From Streptomyces chrestomyceticus JCM 4735 (GTDB taxonomy: Bacteria; Actinomycetota; Actinomycetes; Streptomycetales; Streptomycetaceae), in NCBI RefSeq assembly GCF_003865135.1, contig NZ_BHZC01000001.1, positions 9,238,001-9,302,000 on the forward strand: DNA of 64,000 nucleotides, in the 5' to 3' direction. Both the position numbers and the translations under genes were made by a program. Positions within the stretch are counted from its first letter, which is position 1; every line of letters begins with the position of its first letter. The notes beneath the pieces are model-generated. The model made no database searches, was not told the origin of the DNA, and saw only the letters and a list, made by a program, of their open reading frames with translations. Of this stretch, positions 1-8,048 are shown one piece after another.

Positions 1-799
1 CGGTATGCCGGCCGTTCTCCAGCGCCTCCAGGTCGATCGCCTTCCGGTGGATCTCGCCCGCCTCGGCCACGGCGATCCCGATGTCCTCGACGACGAGCGT
101 GGCGGCGGTGAGCAGCGAGCGGGACAGTTCCCGCGACTCGGTGGTGTGCGCCCCCATGCAGTTGATGTGCACGTGCTCGGGAAGCTCCGGCGCGATGGGC
201 AGCGGCTGTACGGACGTGGTCGCCGTGGAGATCACGTCCGCCGCGTCGGTGGCCTCCCGGGCCGACGCGCTGACCTTGGTACGTACGTTTCCGTCCGCGC
301 GGCGGATGCGTTTGCACAGCGCCTCGGCGTGCTCCCGGGAACGGGAGTGCACCCGTACCTCGGTGATGTCGCGCACCGCCGAGACCCCCAGGTACTGCTG
401 CCACGCCTGGACACCCGAACCGACGATCGCCAGGACACCGGCGTCCCGGGCCGCGCAGCGGTCGGTGACCAGCGCCGTGACGGCCGCGCACTTCAGGTTG
501 GTGACGGCCGCGCCGTCCAGCACCCCCACCAGGTCTCCGGTGTCGGCCGAGAACACCGTGACCACGGAGGTCACGGTCGGCCCGGGGCCGTCCGTGATGG
601 TGCCCGTCTTGTTGACGCACAGTCCGAGATCGCTGCTGACGGCCGGCATGGACAGGAACCTGGTGCCGCGGCCCTCGTCGACGACCTCCCGCAGCGGCAC
701 GCTCATCCGGCCCACCGCGCCGCTGCGCAGGCTCTTGCGCATCAGCGCGGCCACGGCCGTCACGTCGGCCACCCCGTGCTCCCTGCCGACGACCGTCAT
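1..799 (-). CDS. Ornithine cyclodeaminase / mu-crystallin family protein (3' end outside window)
   Basis: The reading frame is open from an ATG at 799 to the left edge, so about 266 N-terminal residues are visible and the C-terminus is missing. The fold is that of NAD(P)-dependent ornithine cyclodeaminase and related imine reductases or dehydrogenases. A Rossmann loop GSGVQA lies at residues 127-132, followed by a conserved HSRS segment, and a lysine sits in CVNKTG near residue 64. The ATG overlaps the TGA of the upstream alpha-oxoamine-synthase-like gene as ATGA, so it is the last visible gene of the eight-gene operon. In biosynthetic loci, family members reduce or form cyclic imines or make non-protein amino acids. 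Here it may act on the aminoketone made by its neighbour, which is inference. Family assignment is firm; the substrate is unknown. Confidence 0.88.
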   Translation of the reverse strand, partial: MTVVGREHGVADVTAVAALMRKSLRSGAVGRMSVPLREVVDEGRGTRFLSMPAVSSDLGLCVNKTGTITDGPGPTVTSVVTVFSADTGDLVGVLDGAAVTNLKCAAVTALVTDRCAARDAGVLAIVGSGVQAWQQYLGVSAVRDITEVRVHSRSREHAEALCKRIRRADGNVRTKVSASAREATDAADVISTATTSVQPLPIAPELPEHVHINCMGAHTTESRELSRSLLTAATLVVEDIGIAVAEAGEIHRKAIDLEALENGRHT

Positions 800-2022
800 C
801 CGAGGTCCGCCAGGACGTCGAGCAGGTCCGCCGCGAAGCGTTCGGTCAGCTCCGTGGGCATGTCGCCGCGCAGCATCATCCGTACGCCCGCCTGGCCCTG
901 CGCCACGATCGGGAAGAACATCGCGGAGCAGTAGTAGCCGCGCCGGTACAGCTCGGTCGACAGGCGGACCGCCCGGTCGTTGTCGCCGACCGTGACGAAC
1001 TTGATGTGCGACCCTTCCCCGCGCAGGCCGTGTCCCCTCAGCCGCTCGTCGAACAGCTCGATGTTGCGGGCGAGCTGTTGCTGACGCCGACCCAGCTCCG
1101 GGCCGCGGTGGACCTCCAGGGCGCCCAGCGCGGTCCCGATGGCGGCCGTCCGCAGCCCCTGGGACCAGGCCAGCGGCCCGGACCGGTAGAGGAAGTCGAA
1201 CACGCCGCGGTCACCGACCATGGCGATGCCGCCGGTGGCGCCGAACGCCTTGGCGGTCGAGGCGACGACGATCGTCCGGGCGTCGAGGGTGTCGAAGACG
1301 GTGCGCGCGTAACCCTCGCCGCGTGCGCCGACGGCCGACAGGGCGTGCGAGTCGTCGAGGTAGACGAACATCCCGTAACGGTCCTGCAGGGCCTTGATCC
1401 CCTCCAGGTCCGCCTGCCCGCCGGTGGAGTAGACACCCTCACCGACGTAGGCCACCCGCGGATACCGCTTGCAGATGTCCTCCAGGTACTCCATGTCGTT
1501 GTGCGGACAGGTCAGCACCAGCGTCTCGTCGGCCAGGACGGGCTTGAGGAAGTTCATGGAGAAGTGCGCGAACCGGTCGAAGACCACGACCAGCGGCTCG
1601 CCGTCCGTCAGGTGCCCGGAGGCCAGCAGCGGCAGGATCGCCGCGCTGAGCACTCCGCAGGACACCGACGGCAGCACATGGGCGCCGAAGTGGTCCGAGA
1701 GCTCCTGCTCCAACTGCTCCATGATGCCCAGCCGGATGCGGAACTCGCCCATGGACAGCCCGGTGATCTGCTCCTGCTCCAGGGCGGCCCGACCGGCCTC
1801 GACCACCGTGGGGTGGCTGTTGAGGCCCAGGTACGAACAGGAGGAGAGGTTGGTGAACTCGTGCCCCGTCCGTACGTCGCGCAGCCGGTTCTGGCCGTCG
1901 ACGGCCTCGACCACCAGGCCGAGCATGCCGTGTTTGACGGACAGGCCCCAGGCAGCCTCGCTGGCCGGCACCATCTTGCGGTTGTTGCGGTAGCGGTGGG
2001 GTCCTGTGATGTCCTCGGTCAT
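796..2022 (-). CDS. Alpha-oxoamine synthase-like PLP enzyme (KBL/BioF/ALAS class)
   Basis: This 408-residue fold-type I PLP enzyme resembles 2-amino-3-ketobutyrate CoA ligase, BioF and 5-aminolevulinate synthase. These condense an amino acid with an acyl-CoA, with loss of CO2 in most cases, to give an alpha-aminoketone. The Schiff-base lysine is K258 in STAKAFGATGG, where the usual family form is GTxxKAxG. The cofactor Asp/His pair lies in YLDDSHAL (D224, H226), with Ser in place of the usual Ala. An N-terminal LSSCSYLGLNSHP matches the family's NNYLGLxxHP. The frame continues upstream of 2022, but the ATG there overlaps the TGA of the preceding hydrolase gene (ATGA), which decides the start. 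Its own stop overlaps the next gene the same way. It is probably the C-C or C-N assembly step of the pathway; substrates cannot be inferred. Confidence 0.88.
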   Translation of the reverse strand: MTEDITGPHRYRNNRKMVPASEAAWGLSVKHGMLGLVVEAVDGQNRLRDVRTGHEFTNLSSCSYLGLNSHPTVVEAGRAALEQEQITGLSMGEFRIRLGIMEQLEQELSDHFGAHVLPSVSCGVLSAAILPLLASGHLTDGEPLVVVFDRFAHFSMNFLKPVLADETLVLTCPHNDMEYLEDICKRYPRVAYVGEGVYSTGGQADLEGIKALQDRYGMFVYLDDSHALSAVGARGEGYARTVFDTLDARTIVVASTAKAFGATGGIAMVGDRGVFDFLYRSGPLAWSQGLRTAAIGTALGALEVHRGPELGRRQQQLARNIELFDERLRGHGLRGEGSHIKFVTVGDNDRAVRLSTELYRRGYYCSAMFFPIVAQGQAGVRMMLRGDMPTELTERFAADLLDVLADLG

Positions 2023-2936
2023 CGCGCACCCGCCGCCTGGCCGTGCAGCCAGCCGCCGAGCCGGGTCACGGCCTCGCGGGCCTTGGCCAGGCGCGAGTGG
2101 TGCAAGTGCCACACGTGCACCATGCCGGGCCAGACCTCCAGCACCCCGGTGCCCCCGGCGCCCCGCACGCCGTCGATGAACCGCTGGGCGTCGCTGAGCA
2201 GGATCTCGCGGCTGCCGACCTGCATGAACACCGGCGGCAGACCCGCGAGGTCACCGAACAGCGGGGAGACGTAGGGGTCCGTCGGCGGGGTGCCCGCCCG
2301 GTAGGAGGCGGACACCAGTTCCACGACCGGCTTGGTGAGCATGGGGTCCTCGTGCTCCAGGGTGCGGTACGTCTCCCCGCTGCCCGTCAGGTCCGTCCAC
2401 GGCGAGATGCAGGCCGCGGCGGCCGGCAACGCCGTCCCCGCGTTCCGCAGCTTCAGCAGCGTCGCGAGCACCAGGCCGCCGCCCGCCGAGTCGCCGACGA
2501 GGACCACCTCACGGGCGGACAGCCCTTCGGCGAGCAGGCTGCCGTAGGCCGCCACCGCGTCGTCGAGCGCCGCGGGATAGGGGTGCTCGGGGGCCCGCCG
2601 GTAGTCGACGAAGAACATCCGGCAGCGGGCCGCCCGGGCGAGCTCCCCGACCATGTGGCCGTGGCTGCGCAGCGAACCGTAGACATATCCGCCGCCGTGC
2701 AGGTAGAGCCCGGTCAGCGAGCCGTCGGTCTCCGGCGGGGTGAGCAGATGGCCGCCGGGCCGCTCTTCGACCTTGATGTCGTCGGCGACCGGCACGCCCC
2801 ACGCGTCGTAGAACTTCCGGGCCTCGCCGATGTCTTCCGGCCACTCGTCCGCGGCGAGGGCCGTGAGCAGCCGGTCGAGCTCCGCACGGTCGTCGTCGGA
2901 CATCAGCGGCACGTCGTGCTGTGCGGAGGTCGTCAC
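2019..2936 (-). CDS. Alpha/beta hydrolase, hormone-sensitive-lipase (HSL) family
   Basis: This is a 305-residue cytoplasmic esterase-type hydrolase. The HSL-family oxyanion motif HGGG is at residues 80-83. The block DYRRAPEHPYPAALDD follows, and the nucleophile elbow GDSAGG has its serine at 150. The acid and histidine are expected in SDAQRF and in PGMVHVWH near the C-terminus. The start is GTG at 2936, which overlaps the TGA of the upstream gene as GTGA. The ATG twelve codons in is the less likely alternative. No signal peptide is seen. Inside this operon it could hydrolyse a CoA ester or release or lactonise a product, but HSL-family substrate range is broad. Confidence 0.88.
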   Translation of the reverse strand: MTTSAQHDVPLMSDDDRAELDRLLTALAADEWPEDIGEARKFYDAWGVPVADDIKVEERPGGHLLTPPETDGSLTGLYLHGGGYVYGSLRSHGHMVGELARAARCRMFFVDYRRAPEHPYPAALDDAVAAYGSLLAEGLSAREVVLVGDSAGGGLVLATLLKLRNAGTALPAAAACISPWTDLTGSGETYRTLEHEDPMLTKPVVELVSASYRAGTPPTDPYVSPLFGDLAGLPPVFMQVGSREILLSDAQRFIDGVRGAGGTGVLEVWPGMVHVWHLHHSRLAKAREAVTRLGGWLHGQAAGAR

Positions 2937-3823
2937 TGGCCCGCCCCGACCGGGTCGATGCCGCGGTGGTAGCGCTCGCGCGCGGCCTCGTCCGGCACCT
3001 GGAGGCTGGGCTGGGGGATCGCCAACTGGTAGTGGCGGTACCACTTGGCCAGCTCGACGTCCTCGGCGAACTGGTACTCCAGGTGCCGGATCGGGCGGCG
3101 GGCGGGCCGCGCGGGGTCGGCCGGACGAGGCTCGGAACCGGCGTGCGCGAGCCCGCCGTCCACCTCGTTCAGCAGGACGACCATGACCAGGTCGGCGGAC
3201 AGGTCGGCGTCGACCGCGGCCGCGTAACCGGACAGCACCGGCTCGGCGTGCTCCTCCTTGACCGCGACGTTGAAGCTGTGCGGCATCAGTTCGAGCAGGT
3301 CGGCCGGGGTCACGCCGCGCTCCTGGCAGTAGGCGCGGGTGTCGCAGACCATCGGGGTGCCGCCCGCGATGTTGGTGTTGGGGCCGTAGATGTTGCCGAT
3401 GAACGGCGTGGCGGCGTCGAAGTGCACGCACTTCGTCGTCAGGAACTCGCGCTCGGTGGTGTGGTCCCCGTTCGGGGTGAAGTGGGTGTTCTTGTTGTAG
3501 CCGTCGACGTCCATGCCGGCGATACGGTCGTAGTCCATCGCCACCGGGCTGAACCGGTCGACGTCCACCCGCTCGCCGAAGGCGCGGAACAGCGATTCGA
3601 GGTAGTCGCGGGCGACGGCGGCGTCCTGCTCCTTGCCCACGTCCAGCCCGTGCCGCGTCAGCGTCTTGGCGACACCGTGGCAGACGGCGACACCGTCGCC
3701 TTCGGTGACCAGACGGACCAGTTCGGACACCAGCCGGCCGTCGGTGGCCTGCAGTCGGCCGTCGACCAGCTCGCTGTCGTAGGCGGAGACATCGATCATC
3801 ACGTGCTGCGGAAGGGTCTTCAC
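2933..3823 (-). CDS. Unassigned protein with a possible HxD metal site
   Basis: I do not recognise this 296-residue protein with certainty. Its best conserved-looking block is at residues 131-155, with HFD at 134-136 followed by TPFIGNIYGPNTN and a Gly-Gly. An HxD followed by a distal His is the facial-triad pattern of Fe(II)/2-oxoglutarate oxygenases, and clavaminate-synthase-like folds often look like this, but I cannot place the distal His or the 2-oxoglutarate Arg confidently. No membrane segment or signal peptide is present. The GTG start at 3823 has an upstream GGGAG and lies 15 bases after the CitE-like gene, the only real gap in the operon. The stop is coupled to the hydrolase. It could be a second oxygenase of the pathway or an enzyme of new type. 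Confidence 0.7.
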   Translation of the reverse strand: MKTLPQHVMIDVSAYDSELVDGRLQATDGRLVSELVRLVTEGDGVAVCHGVAKTLTRHGLDVGKEQDAAVARDYLESLFRAFGERVDVDRFSPVAMDYDRIAGMDVDGYNKNTHFTPNGDHTTEREFLTTKCVHFDAATPFIGNIYGPNTNIAGGTPMVCDTRAYCQERGVTPADLLELMPHSFNVAVKEEHAEPVLSGYAAAVDADLSADLVMVVLLNEVDGGLAHAGSEPRPADPARPARRPIRHLEYQFAEDVELAKWYRHYQLAIPQPSLQVPDEAARERYHRGIDPVGAGQ

Positions 3824-3838
3824 GAGAAAAACTCCCGG

Positions 3839-4723
3839 TTACTCGGCGGGGGCGGTGGCGTGGACGACGGCGGCCGCGGCCGCTGCCGCGGCTTCGGGCG
3901 CGTGGAGCTGGAGCATGCGCTGGGCCCGCAGCACGAACGGCGGGGCGAGCACCCGGCCCTCCTCGACCGCGAAGCCGTACGGCGTGGAGTGGTAGTCCTC
4001 GACCACGCTGCGGTAGTCGGCGATCTCCTCCGGCCCGACGGTGAACGTCTCGGCGATGACCTCCACCTGACGCGGGTGGATGGCCGCCTTGCCGGTGAAC
4101 CCGGCGTCGCGGGCGGCCCGGCACTGCGCCGCGACCACGTCGAGGTCGTGCAGCTCGAAGGAGTTGGTGTCGATGGCGGGCACCCGGTACTTGGCCGCCG
4201 CGGCGCACAGCCGGGCCCGCGCGTGATCGAGGTAGAACGCGTTCTCGGCGTACAGCTCGGCCGTCAGGTCGGCCTGGCCGAAGCACAGACCGTCGCTGAC
4301 CGCGGCGATGTCCGCGGCGTTCTCCACCGAGTCGACGGTCTCGATGAAGCTGCAGATCTGCGGCGGTCTGGACGTGTGCGACAGCAGCGACCGGTAGACC
4401 GCCACGTCACCGGGGCCGGAGATCTTGGGGATGAAGATCACGTCGAGCGGGACACCGCCGATGGCGGCGTCCATCTCGATCAGCGCCTGAAGGTCCTTCA
4501 GACCGTCGGGCGTGGCGATCGTGTTCACCCGCAGGCCCAGGGCGGGCAGGCCGGCCCCGGTGAGGTCGGTCTGCGCCAGCAGGGCGCGGGCCTCGGCCTT
4601 CCGGGCCGGGTGGGTGGAGTCCTCCAGGTCCAGGACCAGCATGTCGGCCTTGACCTTGCCCGGCCGGGCGACCGACGCCAGCAGCAGCGCCGGGGTGTAG
4701 AGCAGGCTCGCGTAGGCTTTCAT
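3839..4723 (-). CDS. HpcH/HpaI aldolase / CitE-like lyase
   Basis: This 294-residue protein belongs to the CitE-like group, TIM-barrel enzymes that cleave or form malyl-CoA-type C-C bonds with Mg2+. Family signatures are LDLEDS (31-36), an Arg in LGLRVNT (R65), the metal Glu in SFIETVDS (E128) and FGQADLTAE with the metal Asp at 152. The C-terminus has an Ala-rich tail. The start ATG at 4723 overlaps the TGA of the upstream dioxygenase gene (ATGA). A CitE-like lyase next to a MaoC hydratase recalls the mycobacterial Rv2498c/Rv2499c pair that handles C5-dicarboxyl-CoA esters. By analogy, this enzyme may cleave or form a beta-hydroxyacyl-CoA in the pathway. Confidence 0.87.
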   Translation of the reverse strand: MKAYASLLYTPALLLASVARPGKVKADMLVLDLEDSTHPARKAEARALLAQTDLTGAGLPALGLRVNTIATPDGLKDLQALIEMDAAIGGVPLDVIFIPKISGPGDVAVYRSLLSHTSRPPQICSFIETVDSVENAADIAAVSDGLCFGQADLTAELYAENAFYLDHARARLCAAAAKYRVPAIDTNSFELHDLDVVAAQCRAARDAGFTGKAAIHPRQVEVIAETFTVGPEEIADYRSVVEDYHSTPYGFAVEEGRVLAPPFVLRAQRMLQLHAPEAAAAAAAAVVHATAPAE

Positions 4724-5667
4724 CGCGCCTCTTCCCTCCCGAACAGCAGGTTCATCTTCTGCAGCGAGAAGTCCTCGTAGCGGATCGGTGCGTACTTCGC
4801 GGGGCGGTCGGCGGCGAACTTGGGGAAGCACTCGATGACGGTGTCGTCGTTCGCCAGCTTGAAGAAGACGATGGACTGGCGCCGCCGGTCGGCGAGGCGC
4901 ACCCGGTGCGGCGTCGAGACGTACTCGTCGTTCGACCAGCGGGCCATCAGGTCGCCGATGTTGACGATGAAGCTGTCGCGCTCCTGCACGTCGATGTCCA
5001 GCCAGCGCCCGGAACGGTCCTGCAACTGCAGGCCAGGGCCGTCCTGGGTGAGCAGCGTGATCAGCGTGCCGTCGGTGTGCTGCCCCATGCCCTGGTCGTT
5101 GAGGAACTGCGGGTCGACGCCGGGGTACAGGTGCGAGCGCAGCGAGTCGTTGGAGGTGTCCGTGCGGGTGGCGAAGAAGTCCCGGGGCAGGTCCAGGGCC
5201 AGCGCCAGGAGTTCGGCGATCTGGCCCGCCACCGTCTCGCAGGCGGCGAAGTACCGCTTCAGCGCCGCGCGCAACTGCGCCCCCAGCTCGTCCGCCGGGA
5301 ACGGCAGCTCCTCGTCGTCGTGCAGGATCAGCCGCCCGACGCTGAACTTCTCGACGTAGTCCGAGGGCATGCCCGGCTTGCCGGTGTAGGCGAAGGCGTT
5401 CTCGGACAGCAGGGCGCTGTACCCGTACGGGCTGTAGTCGCTCTCGCCCCGCGCATTGGAGGTGCGCATCGCGAACGCGTCCTTGGTCTCCGGCGGGAGG
5501 GCGAAGAAGCGCAGCGAGGCGGCGTAGGCGTCGTCGAAGACCTCGGAGGCGATGCCGTGTCCGCGCACGACGAAGAAACCGGTGTTCCGGCACGCCTCGG
5601 AGATCTCCTCGGCGATCTTGCGCTCCAGGTCGGGGCGGCCCGGCTCCAGGTCGATGACCGGAATCAT
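4720..5667 (-). CDS. Isopenicillin N synthase-like Fe(II)/2-oxoglutarate dioxygenase
   Basis: This 315-residue protein belongs to the IPNS/DIOX-N family of non-heme iron oxygenases. The N-terminal DIOX-N part has the typical TGFFVVRGHGI block (29-39). The iron ligands are H197 and D199 in GQHTDGT and H254 in STPHRVR. The cosubstrate motif RxS is R263-Q-S265. All key residues are present, so an active hydroxylase, desaturase or cyclase is expected. The start ATG at 5667 overlaps the TGA of the upstream MaoC gene. Its place between a MaoC hydratase and a CitE-like lyase suggests oxidation of a small acyl intermediate rather than a beta-lactam step. No other beta-lactam genes are in view. Confidence 0.9.
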   Translation of the reverse strand: MIPVIDLEPGRPDLERKIAEEISEACRNTGFFVVRGHGIASEVFDDAYAASLRFFALPPETKDAFAMRTSNARGESDYSPYGYSALLSENAFAYTGKPGMPSDYVEKFSVGRLILHDDEELPFPADELGAQLRAALKRYFAACETVAGQIAELLALALDLPRDFFATRTDTSNDSLRSHLYPGVDPQFLNDQGMGQHTDGTLITLLTQDGPGLQLQDRSGRWLDIDVQERDSFIVNIGDLMARWSNDEYVSTPHRVRLADRRRQSIVFFKLANDDTVIECFPKFAADRPAKYAPIRYEDFSLQKMNLLFGREEAR

Positions 5668-6167
5668 TGCTCTGCTCCCTGCTTGGGGACGAGAATCGTC
5701 CGCTCGAATTCGATGACCGGTACGTCGTCCTGATTGCGGCCGGTGGTGTGGACGGTCACGATGCCCTGCTCGGGCCGCGTCTCGGACTCCCGCCGGGAGA
5801 CGATGCGGGTCTGCGCGTAGAGCGTGTCGCCCACGAACACCGGGGCGGTCAGCCGCACCTTGTCCCAGCCGAGGTTGGCGACGCACTTGGCGCTGATGGT
5901 GGAGACGGTCATCCCGTTGACGATCCCGAAGGTGACCAGGCTGGAGACGACGATCTTGCCGAACGGGGTCTGCTCGGCGTAGACCGCGTCGATGTGCAGC
6001 GGATGCTGGTTCAGGCAGAGCAGCGAGCTCCACACGTTGTCGGTCATGGTGATGGTGCGGCCCGGACGGTGCTCGACGACCTCGCCGGGGACGTAGTCCT
6101 CGTAGACCATGCCGCTGTCCTCCCGGTAGATACCGGGACTGACCGCGAGAAAAGAGTTGTTCTTCAC
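5664..6167 (-). CDS. MaoC-like hotdog dehydratase
   Basis: This 167-residue hotdog-fold protein belongs to the MaoC family, (R)-specific enoyl-CoA hydratases that also include mesaconyl-CoA hydratases. It starts with a variable region, then the typical YEDYVPGEVVEHRPGRTIT segment, TDNVW, the helix LNQHPLHID with the hydratase Asp/His pair, and a C-terminal strand GDTLYAQTRIVSRRES that is diagnostic for the mesaconyl-CoA/beta-methylmalyl-CoA subgroup. The start is GTG at 6167, overlapping the TGA of the isopropylmalate-synthase-like gene (GTGA). It probably dehydrates or hydrates the alkylmalyl-type intermediate in place of an aconitase-type isomerase, none of which is encoded here. Confidence 0.88.
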   Translation of the reverse strand: MKNNSFLAVSPGIYREDSGMVYEDYVPGEVVEHRPGRTITMTDNVWSSLLCLNQHPLHIDAVYAEQTPFGKIVVSSLVTFGIVNGMTVSTISAKCVANLGWDKVRLTAPVFVGDTLYAQTRIVSRRESETRPEQGIVTVHTTGRNQDDVPVIEFERTILVPKQGAEQ

Positions 6168-7810
6168 CGTGCTCCTTCGTGCAGGCCCGCCCTGCGCAGG
6201 GCGGAACGGGCCGATCGGTGTGCCGCGTCGGTGGTGGTGGCCGCCTGGCCGAGCCCCCAGAGCGTCCGGCCGCCCGCCTCCAGTGCCACCAGGCAGGTCG
6301 CCGGCGCGCCGGTCGCCGCGGGCGTGCCCGTGAAGTGCACCCGGGTGAACGCCACGCCGTGCTCGGCGCCGAGCTGCCCGAGGACCTCGTGCTCGTCGGT
6401 GCCGGCGGGCAGCGCCGGTGAGTCGTCGAGGCCGTAGGTCTCCCGCAGCAACTGCCAGATCTCCGGCGGCTCCAGCTCCCGCCCCAGGGCGTCGGCGGAC
6501 GCCTGGACCACTGCCGCGAAGTCCCGCCGCAGCTCCACCGGCAGGTCGACGCCCCAGCCGGCCTTGAGCACGTAGTTGATGCCGCCCTTGCCGGACTGGC
6601 CGTTGACCCGGATGATCGCCTGGTAGTCGCGGCCCACGTCCTTCGGGTCGATGGGCAGGTACGGAACCTGCCAGGGCAGCTCACCGACGTCCTTGCCCTC
6701 GCGTTCGGCCCGGTCGGCCAGCGCCGCCAGGCCCTTGGCGATGGCGTCCTGGTGGGTGCCGGAGAAGGCGGTGTACACCAGGTCACCGGCGTACGGGTGG
6801 CGGGGGTGCACCGGCAGCCGGTTGCAGTCCTCGACGATCTCGCGGACGGTGTCGATGTCGGACAGGTCCAGTTGGGGGTCGACGCCGCTGCTGAACATGT
6901 TCAGCGCCAGCGTCACCAGGCAGACGTTGCCGGTGCGTTCCCCGTTGCCGAACAAGGTGCCCTCGACCCGGTCGGCGCCGGCGAGCAGGGCCAGCTCCGC
7001 CGACGCTACGGCGGTGCCCCGGTCGTTGTGCGGATGCACGGACAGGATGACGGCCTCACGCCGGTCCAGGTTGCGGTGCATCCACTCGACCTGGTCGGCG
7101 AAGACGTGCGGCGAGTGGGTCTCCACGGTCGTCGGCAGGTTCAGCGTCAGCGGCCGCTCGGCGGTGGCGCCGACGACCTCCGCGACCCGGTTGGCGATCT
7201 CCAGCGCCAGTTCCGGCTCGGTCAGGTTGAAGGTCTCCGGCGAGTACTCGAAGCGGATGTCGCTCCCGGGCTCGCGCTCCGCCAGCCGCACCAGGTGCTG
7301 GGCACCCTCGACGGCCATGCCCACCACCTCACGCGCCGACATGCCGAACACGACCTCGCGCCACAGGCACGCCGTCGCGTGACACAAATGCACCACGGCG
7401 CGTTCGGCTCCGCGAATCGCCTCGAAGGTCCGCTCGATGAGATCGGCACGGGCCGGCGTGAAAACCGACACCGTCACATCGTCCGGAATTCCTTCCTTGA
7501 CGACCAGTTTCCGTACGAAATCGAAGTCGTGCGCACTGGCCGCCGGATAGCCGATTTCTATGTCCTTGAAACCGGTGGCCACCAGCAGATCGAACATCCG
7601 CTGCTTGCGGCGGGTGTCCATGGGGTCGGCCAGCGCCTGGTTGCCGTCGCGCAGATCAACCGAGGCCCAGATCGGGCTACGATCGAGCGTACCGTCCGGC
7701 CACCGCCGTGACCAGCCTGAAGTGGGAGCCGCAGCGTTTCGTGCATAACGGTGGAACGGCATGGACGACGGGCGTTGCAATGTTTCCCAAGACTCTCGGG
7801 AAAAAGTCAA
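6164..7810 (-). CDS. 2-Isopropylmalate synthase-like enzyme (LeuA type 2 family)
   Basis: This 548-residue protein is closely related to actinobacterial type-2 LeuA, which condenses acetyl-CoA with a 2-oxo acid to give a 2-alkylmalate. Visible signatures are PSSMPFHRYAR near the N-terminus, SVDLRDGNQAL (about 51-61), the metal and catalytic block SVHPHNDRGT (about 257-266) and GNGERTGN. The C-terminal regulatory domain is present but shorter than in housekeeping LeuA, which is usually about 570-580 residues. I chose the TTG at 7810 because AAGGGGG lies seven bases upstream and because the conserved PSSMP block lies before the first in-frame ATG (7762). As first gene of the operon it probably makes the pathway's starter acid. 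Dedicated paralogs of this kind are known in natural-product loci with altered oxo-acid choice. Confidence 0.9.
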   Translation of the reverse strand: MTFSRESWETLQRPSSMPFHRYARNAAAPTSGWSRRWPDGTLDRSPIWASVDLRDGNQALADPMDTRRKQRMFDLLVATGFKDIEIGYPAASAHDFDFVRKLVVKEGIPDDVTVSVFTPARADLIERTFEAIRGAERAVVHLCHATACLWREVVFGMSAREVVGMAVEGAQHLVRLAEREPGSDIRFEYSPETFNLTEPELALEIANRVAEVVGATAERPLTLNLPTTVETHSPHVFADQVEWMHRNLDRREAVILSVHPHNDRGTAVASAELALLAGADRVEGTLFGNGERTGNVCLVTLALNMFSSGVDPQLDLSDIDTVREIVEDCNRLPVHPRHPYAGDLVYTAFSGTHQDAIAKGLAALADRAEREGKDVGELPWQVPYLPIDPKDVGRDYQAIIRVNGQSGKGGINYVLKAGWGVDLPVELRRDFAAVVQASADALGRELEPPEIWQLLRETYGLDDSPALPAGTDEHEVLGQLGAEHGVAFTRVHFTGTPAATGAPATCLVALEAGGRTLWGLGQAATTTDAAHRSARSALRRAGLHEGAR

Positions 7811-7817
7811 TGGTAAT

Positions 7818-7824
7818 CCCCCTT
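7818..7824 (-). promoter_or_regulatory. Shine-Dalgarno site deciding a TTG start
   Basis: AAGGGGG on the minus strand, seven bases before the in-frame TTG at 7810. It supports initiation at TTG rather than at the ATG 16 codons downstream, which lacks a well-placed site. Confidence 0.6.
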
Positions 7825-7968
7825 GCACTTCCAGGCTGCGCTCTATCGCGTTTCTCAGCGCCCCGAAGACTACGGAGCGTCAGGAGCCGCAGGGAAGTAG
7901 ACCGTCCTCTATACCTGACCCTGGAATCGGATAATTCGGACACTCGGCCGGCCCGGCGCACTTACCTG

Positions 7969-7996
7969 TTGACGCTGCGCGTTTTGGCACTAGAAT
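7969..7996 (+). promoter_or_regulatory. Sigma70-like promoter for the divergent MFS gene
   Basis: TTGACG at 7969-7974 and TAGAAT at 7991-7996 are separated by 16 bases, a near-consensus principal-sigma promoter for Streptomyces. Predicted transcription starts near 8003, giving a short leader before the pump gene. The 220-base interval shared with the leftward operon probably also holds that operon's promoter. A minus-strand TATAGA near 7910-7915 is a weak candidate without a good -35. Confidence 0.6.
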
Positions 7997-8048
7997 TCCG
8001 CTGTATTGCCCGGAAACAATTCTCCGCCCACATGTGAAATGGCAGGCC

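Noticed and set aside
2921..4780. A 619-codon open frame on the plus strand through the biosynthetic operon
   Set aside because: It is antisense to four well-supported genes and its translation is rich in repetitive Gly/Val/Asp/Arg without domains. Such frames arise from high-GC codon bias.
4720..5667. Assigning the dioxygenase as a true isopenicillin N synthase (beta-lactam cluster)
   Set aside because: No ACV synthetase or other beta-lactam gene is near. The family is broad and context points to a different substrate.
4720..6786. Long minus-strand frame giving a 688-residue protein
   Set aside because: Only its last 315 residues are a real dioxygenase. The first part lies in the wrong frame of the MaoC and LeuA-like genes, so ATG 5667 is the start.
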